Below, piece by piece: positions 62,553 through 64,000 of a DNA stretch of 64,000 nucleotides (positions within the stretch are counted from its first letter, which is position 1; each line of letters begins with the position of its first letter). This stretch comes from Sphingobium sp. JS3065 (GTDB taxonomy: Bacteria > Pseudomonadota > Alphaproteobacteria > Sphingomonadales > Sphingomonadaceae), in assembly GCF_026427355.1 (NCBI RefSeq), contig NZ_CP102665.1:742501-806500 (forward strand). The letters are read 5' to 3'. Made by a program: the position numbers and the translations under genes. A model generated the notes under the pieces. The model worked only from the letters and a program-made list of their open reading frames with translations, searched no databases and was not told the DNA's origin.

Positions 62553-63150
62553 GATGGCGGTAGACGAGAACTGGCGGATCGATTTGGAGCGATGGCTGGA
62601 TCCTTTTCTGGCGGGGCTATCGCATCCATCGCAGCGCCGGATCGCCCGCTTAATATTGCTGGTGTGATCGGTCCTGAAGGCCGCAAAGAGCGTGCAGCTG
62701 ATGGCAGTCCGCGCCGGCGAGGTCGGCTACGACCAACTCCATCATTTTGTTGCGGTGGCATTTAGCACAGCGCGCCATTGGAAGCGGCTCTGCTGGCAGA
62801 AGCCGACCGACTGGTCGGCAGTGTTGATGCCTTCCTGGCATCGATGACACAGCGCTGCCGAACAAAGGGCGTCATTCGGTCGACGTGGCGTCACAATATG
62901 CCTCCTCGATTGGCAAGACGTCGAACAGCCAGTCGCTGGTGTCCGTGACGCTGGCGTCGGGAGAAGTGCCGGTGATGGTAGGTCTCCGGCTGTTTTTACC
63001 AGAAAGCTGGACGAGCGATCAGGGTCACATCCAGCGCCCGGCGCTAAGGCTGGAAAAGCGCGTCGCCCGCGTCAGCATGGCAAGCGCCGACGGAAGCTTT
63101 CAATTACCCACAAGTGGTCCGACGCCAGATTCCACTGATCGCAGCGGCAT
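62553..63150 (+). pseudogene. Degenerate IS701-like transposase remnant
   Basis: Successive frames give MAVDENWRIDLERWLDPFLA, VIGPEGRKE, SVQLMAVRAGEVGYDQLHHF, ALLAEADRLVGSVDAFLA, ASQYASSIGKTSNSQSLVSV and VMVGLRLFLPESWTSD. Together these follow the N-terminal half of IS701-family transposases but require several frameshifts. The rest of the gene is missing or scrambled beyond about 63040, before the IS4-type gene. It is clearly non-functional. Confidence 0.75.
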
Positions 63151-63215
63151 TGCGGCCAGGGAATCGGTTATGATTCCTGTTCGCACACAGGATCGCCGTT
63201 GCGAGGTGCACGATT

Positions 63216-64000
63216 GTGGTCGGGGGCTCGGAATCTCAGGCCTGGATCGATGACGAACTTGCTGCTTCGCGTTTTAGCGATGTGCGTCTTGGGCGTCGTC
63301 TGCGCCAGTTGGTGACGCAGATGGCGGGTGCGGTGGGCGGTCCAATTCCACTCGCTTGTCAGGACTGGGCCAACACCAAAGCCGCCTATCGCTTTCTCTC
63401 CAACTCCGATGTTAGCGAAGGTAAAATTCTGCATGGCCATTTCCAATCTACGGCATTGCGTGTTGCAGCCGTCGAGGGGCCGATCCTGGTTCTGCAAGAT
63501 ACCACCGAATTTTCATATGAACGCAAAAAGCCGGAGCAGGTTGGGGCCATCGGCTATGCCCCAAGCAAGCGCGAGACTGTCGGGATTGTCAGGCGACACA
63601 CCATTTGCGGGCTGTTGATGCATAGCAGCCTGGTGGTGACGACCGAGGGACTGCCGCTCGGGTTGGCGGCGATCAAATTTTGGTCGCGCAGTAAATTCAA
63701 AGGCACCTCTGCGGTTAAGCGTCATATAAATCCGACGAGGGTACCGATCGAGGCCAAGGAGAGCATCCGCTGGCTGGAGAATATGCGCGCCTCCACAGCT
63801 CTGCTGGGCGAAGGCCAGCGCCTGATCCACATCGGAGATCGCGAAAACGACATTTATGAGTTCTTCTGTGCTGCGCGCGAAGCCGGAACCCATTTCCTGG
63901 TACGGACATGCGTTGATCGCCTGGCGGGCGATGGCAAACACACCATTACTGCTGAAATGGCGGACGCACCCATTGCAGGTCGCCACATGATTGAAATTGC
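63216..64000 (+). CDS. IS4-family (Tn5-like) transposase, partial at window end
   Basis: This open frame runs to the window end from a GTG at 63216 (no upstream start is possible because of a stop at 63171). It reads AWIDDELAASRFSDVRLGRR, DWANTKAAYRFLSNSDVSEG, the first catalytic Asp in LVLQDTTEFSYERKKP, and the second in HIGDRENDIYEFFCAAREAG. The expected C-terminal Glu region lies outside. It looks intact so far and on the same strand as the IS701 remnant. Confidence 0.85.
   Translation, partial: MVGGSESQAWIDDELAASRFSDVRLGRRLRQLVTQMAGAVGGPIPLACQDWANTKAAYRFLSNSDVSEGKILHGHFQSTALRVAAVEGPILVLQDTTEFSYERKKPEQVGAIGYAPSKRETVGIVRRHTICGLLMHSSLVVTTEGLPLGLAAIKFWSRSKFKGTSAVKRHINPTRVPIEAKESIRWLENMRASTALLGEGQRLIHIGDRENDIYEFFCAAREAGTHFLVRTCVDRLAGDGKHTITAEMADAPIAGRHMIEI

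Overview
The window is high-GC alphaproteobacterial DNA and reads like a sphingomonad (Sphingobium, Sphingomonas or Novosphingobium type). The evidence is the cbb3/FixLJ/FNR oxygen-response gene set, the style of the TonB receptors and autotransporters, and several intergenic hairpin families common in sphingomonads. There is no rRNA or other strict taxonomic marker, so this is inference. Almost every long antisense reading frame is a GC-rich shadow of a real gene and has been left out.

Region 1 (1-20.6 kb) is a respiration and envelope block. A YbbA/YbbP-like ABC exporter pair diverges from a TesA-like lipoprotein esterase. A minus-strand series ccoN-ccoO-ccoQ-ccoP-ccoG-ccoH-ccoI-ccoS follows, encoding the complete cbb3 oxidase and its maturation proteins, with many stop/start overlaps. 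An FNR-type regulator, OmpW, a 1591-residue autotransporter and oxygen-independent coproporphyrinogen oxidase HemN complete the block. FNR-like palindromes lie before ccoN, before ompW/autotransporter and before hemN, so these genes look like one microaerobic regulon. A FixL-type haem-PAS kinase and FixJ follow at 36.6-38.4 kb, behind a tandem universal stress protein.

Region 2 (20.6-35.7 kb) is housekeeping: a LuxR-type regulator diverging from cysD-cysNC-cysQ (sulfate activation), a methyltransferase, a LysR regulator diverging from mmsA, a TonB receptor plus PepSY membrane protein pair, a START-like protein and a divergent EF-G paralogue.

Region 3 (38.4-42.4 kb) holds a truncated acyl-CoA dehydrogenase remnant abutting a DUF2182/DUF1326 pair, then phenylalanine hydroxylase and 4-hydroxyphenylpyruvate dioxygenase.

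Region 4 (42.6-57.7 kb) is the most unusual. A partial Flp/Tad pilus locus (cpaB, cpaC, a TadZ-like protein, TadG-like, Flp pilin, TadE-like, a prepilin-peptidase homologue lacking both catalytic Asp) has no cpaF, tadB or tadC. It converges on an orphan ParB-family gene. Behind that, on the minus strand, lie a beta-barrel protein, a collagen-like GPT/GPS lipoprotein (with a frameshift near its end), a 2-oxoglutarate/Fe(II) prolyl-hydroxylase-like enzyme and a TpsB/ShlB outer-membrane transporter. A palindrome of the form TTTTGCGTATACGCAAAA, or its halves, recurs at several of these gene borders. Together these suggest a co-regulated surface-protein module. HU and a MucR-family protein with a long histone-H1-like tail follow.

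Region 5 (57.8-64 kb) is a nested transposon pile. An IS5/IS427-type element is interrupted by an integrase plus IS91-type unit and by an IS110/IS1111-type element with subterminal inverted repeats and a long non-coding end that may encode a bridge RNA. A decayed IS701-like transposase and an IS4/Tn5-like transposase running off the window come next.
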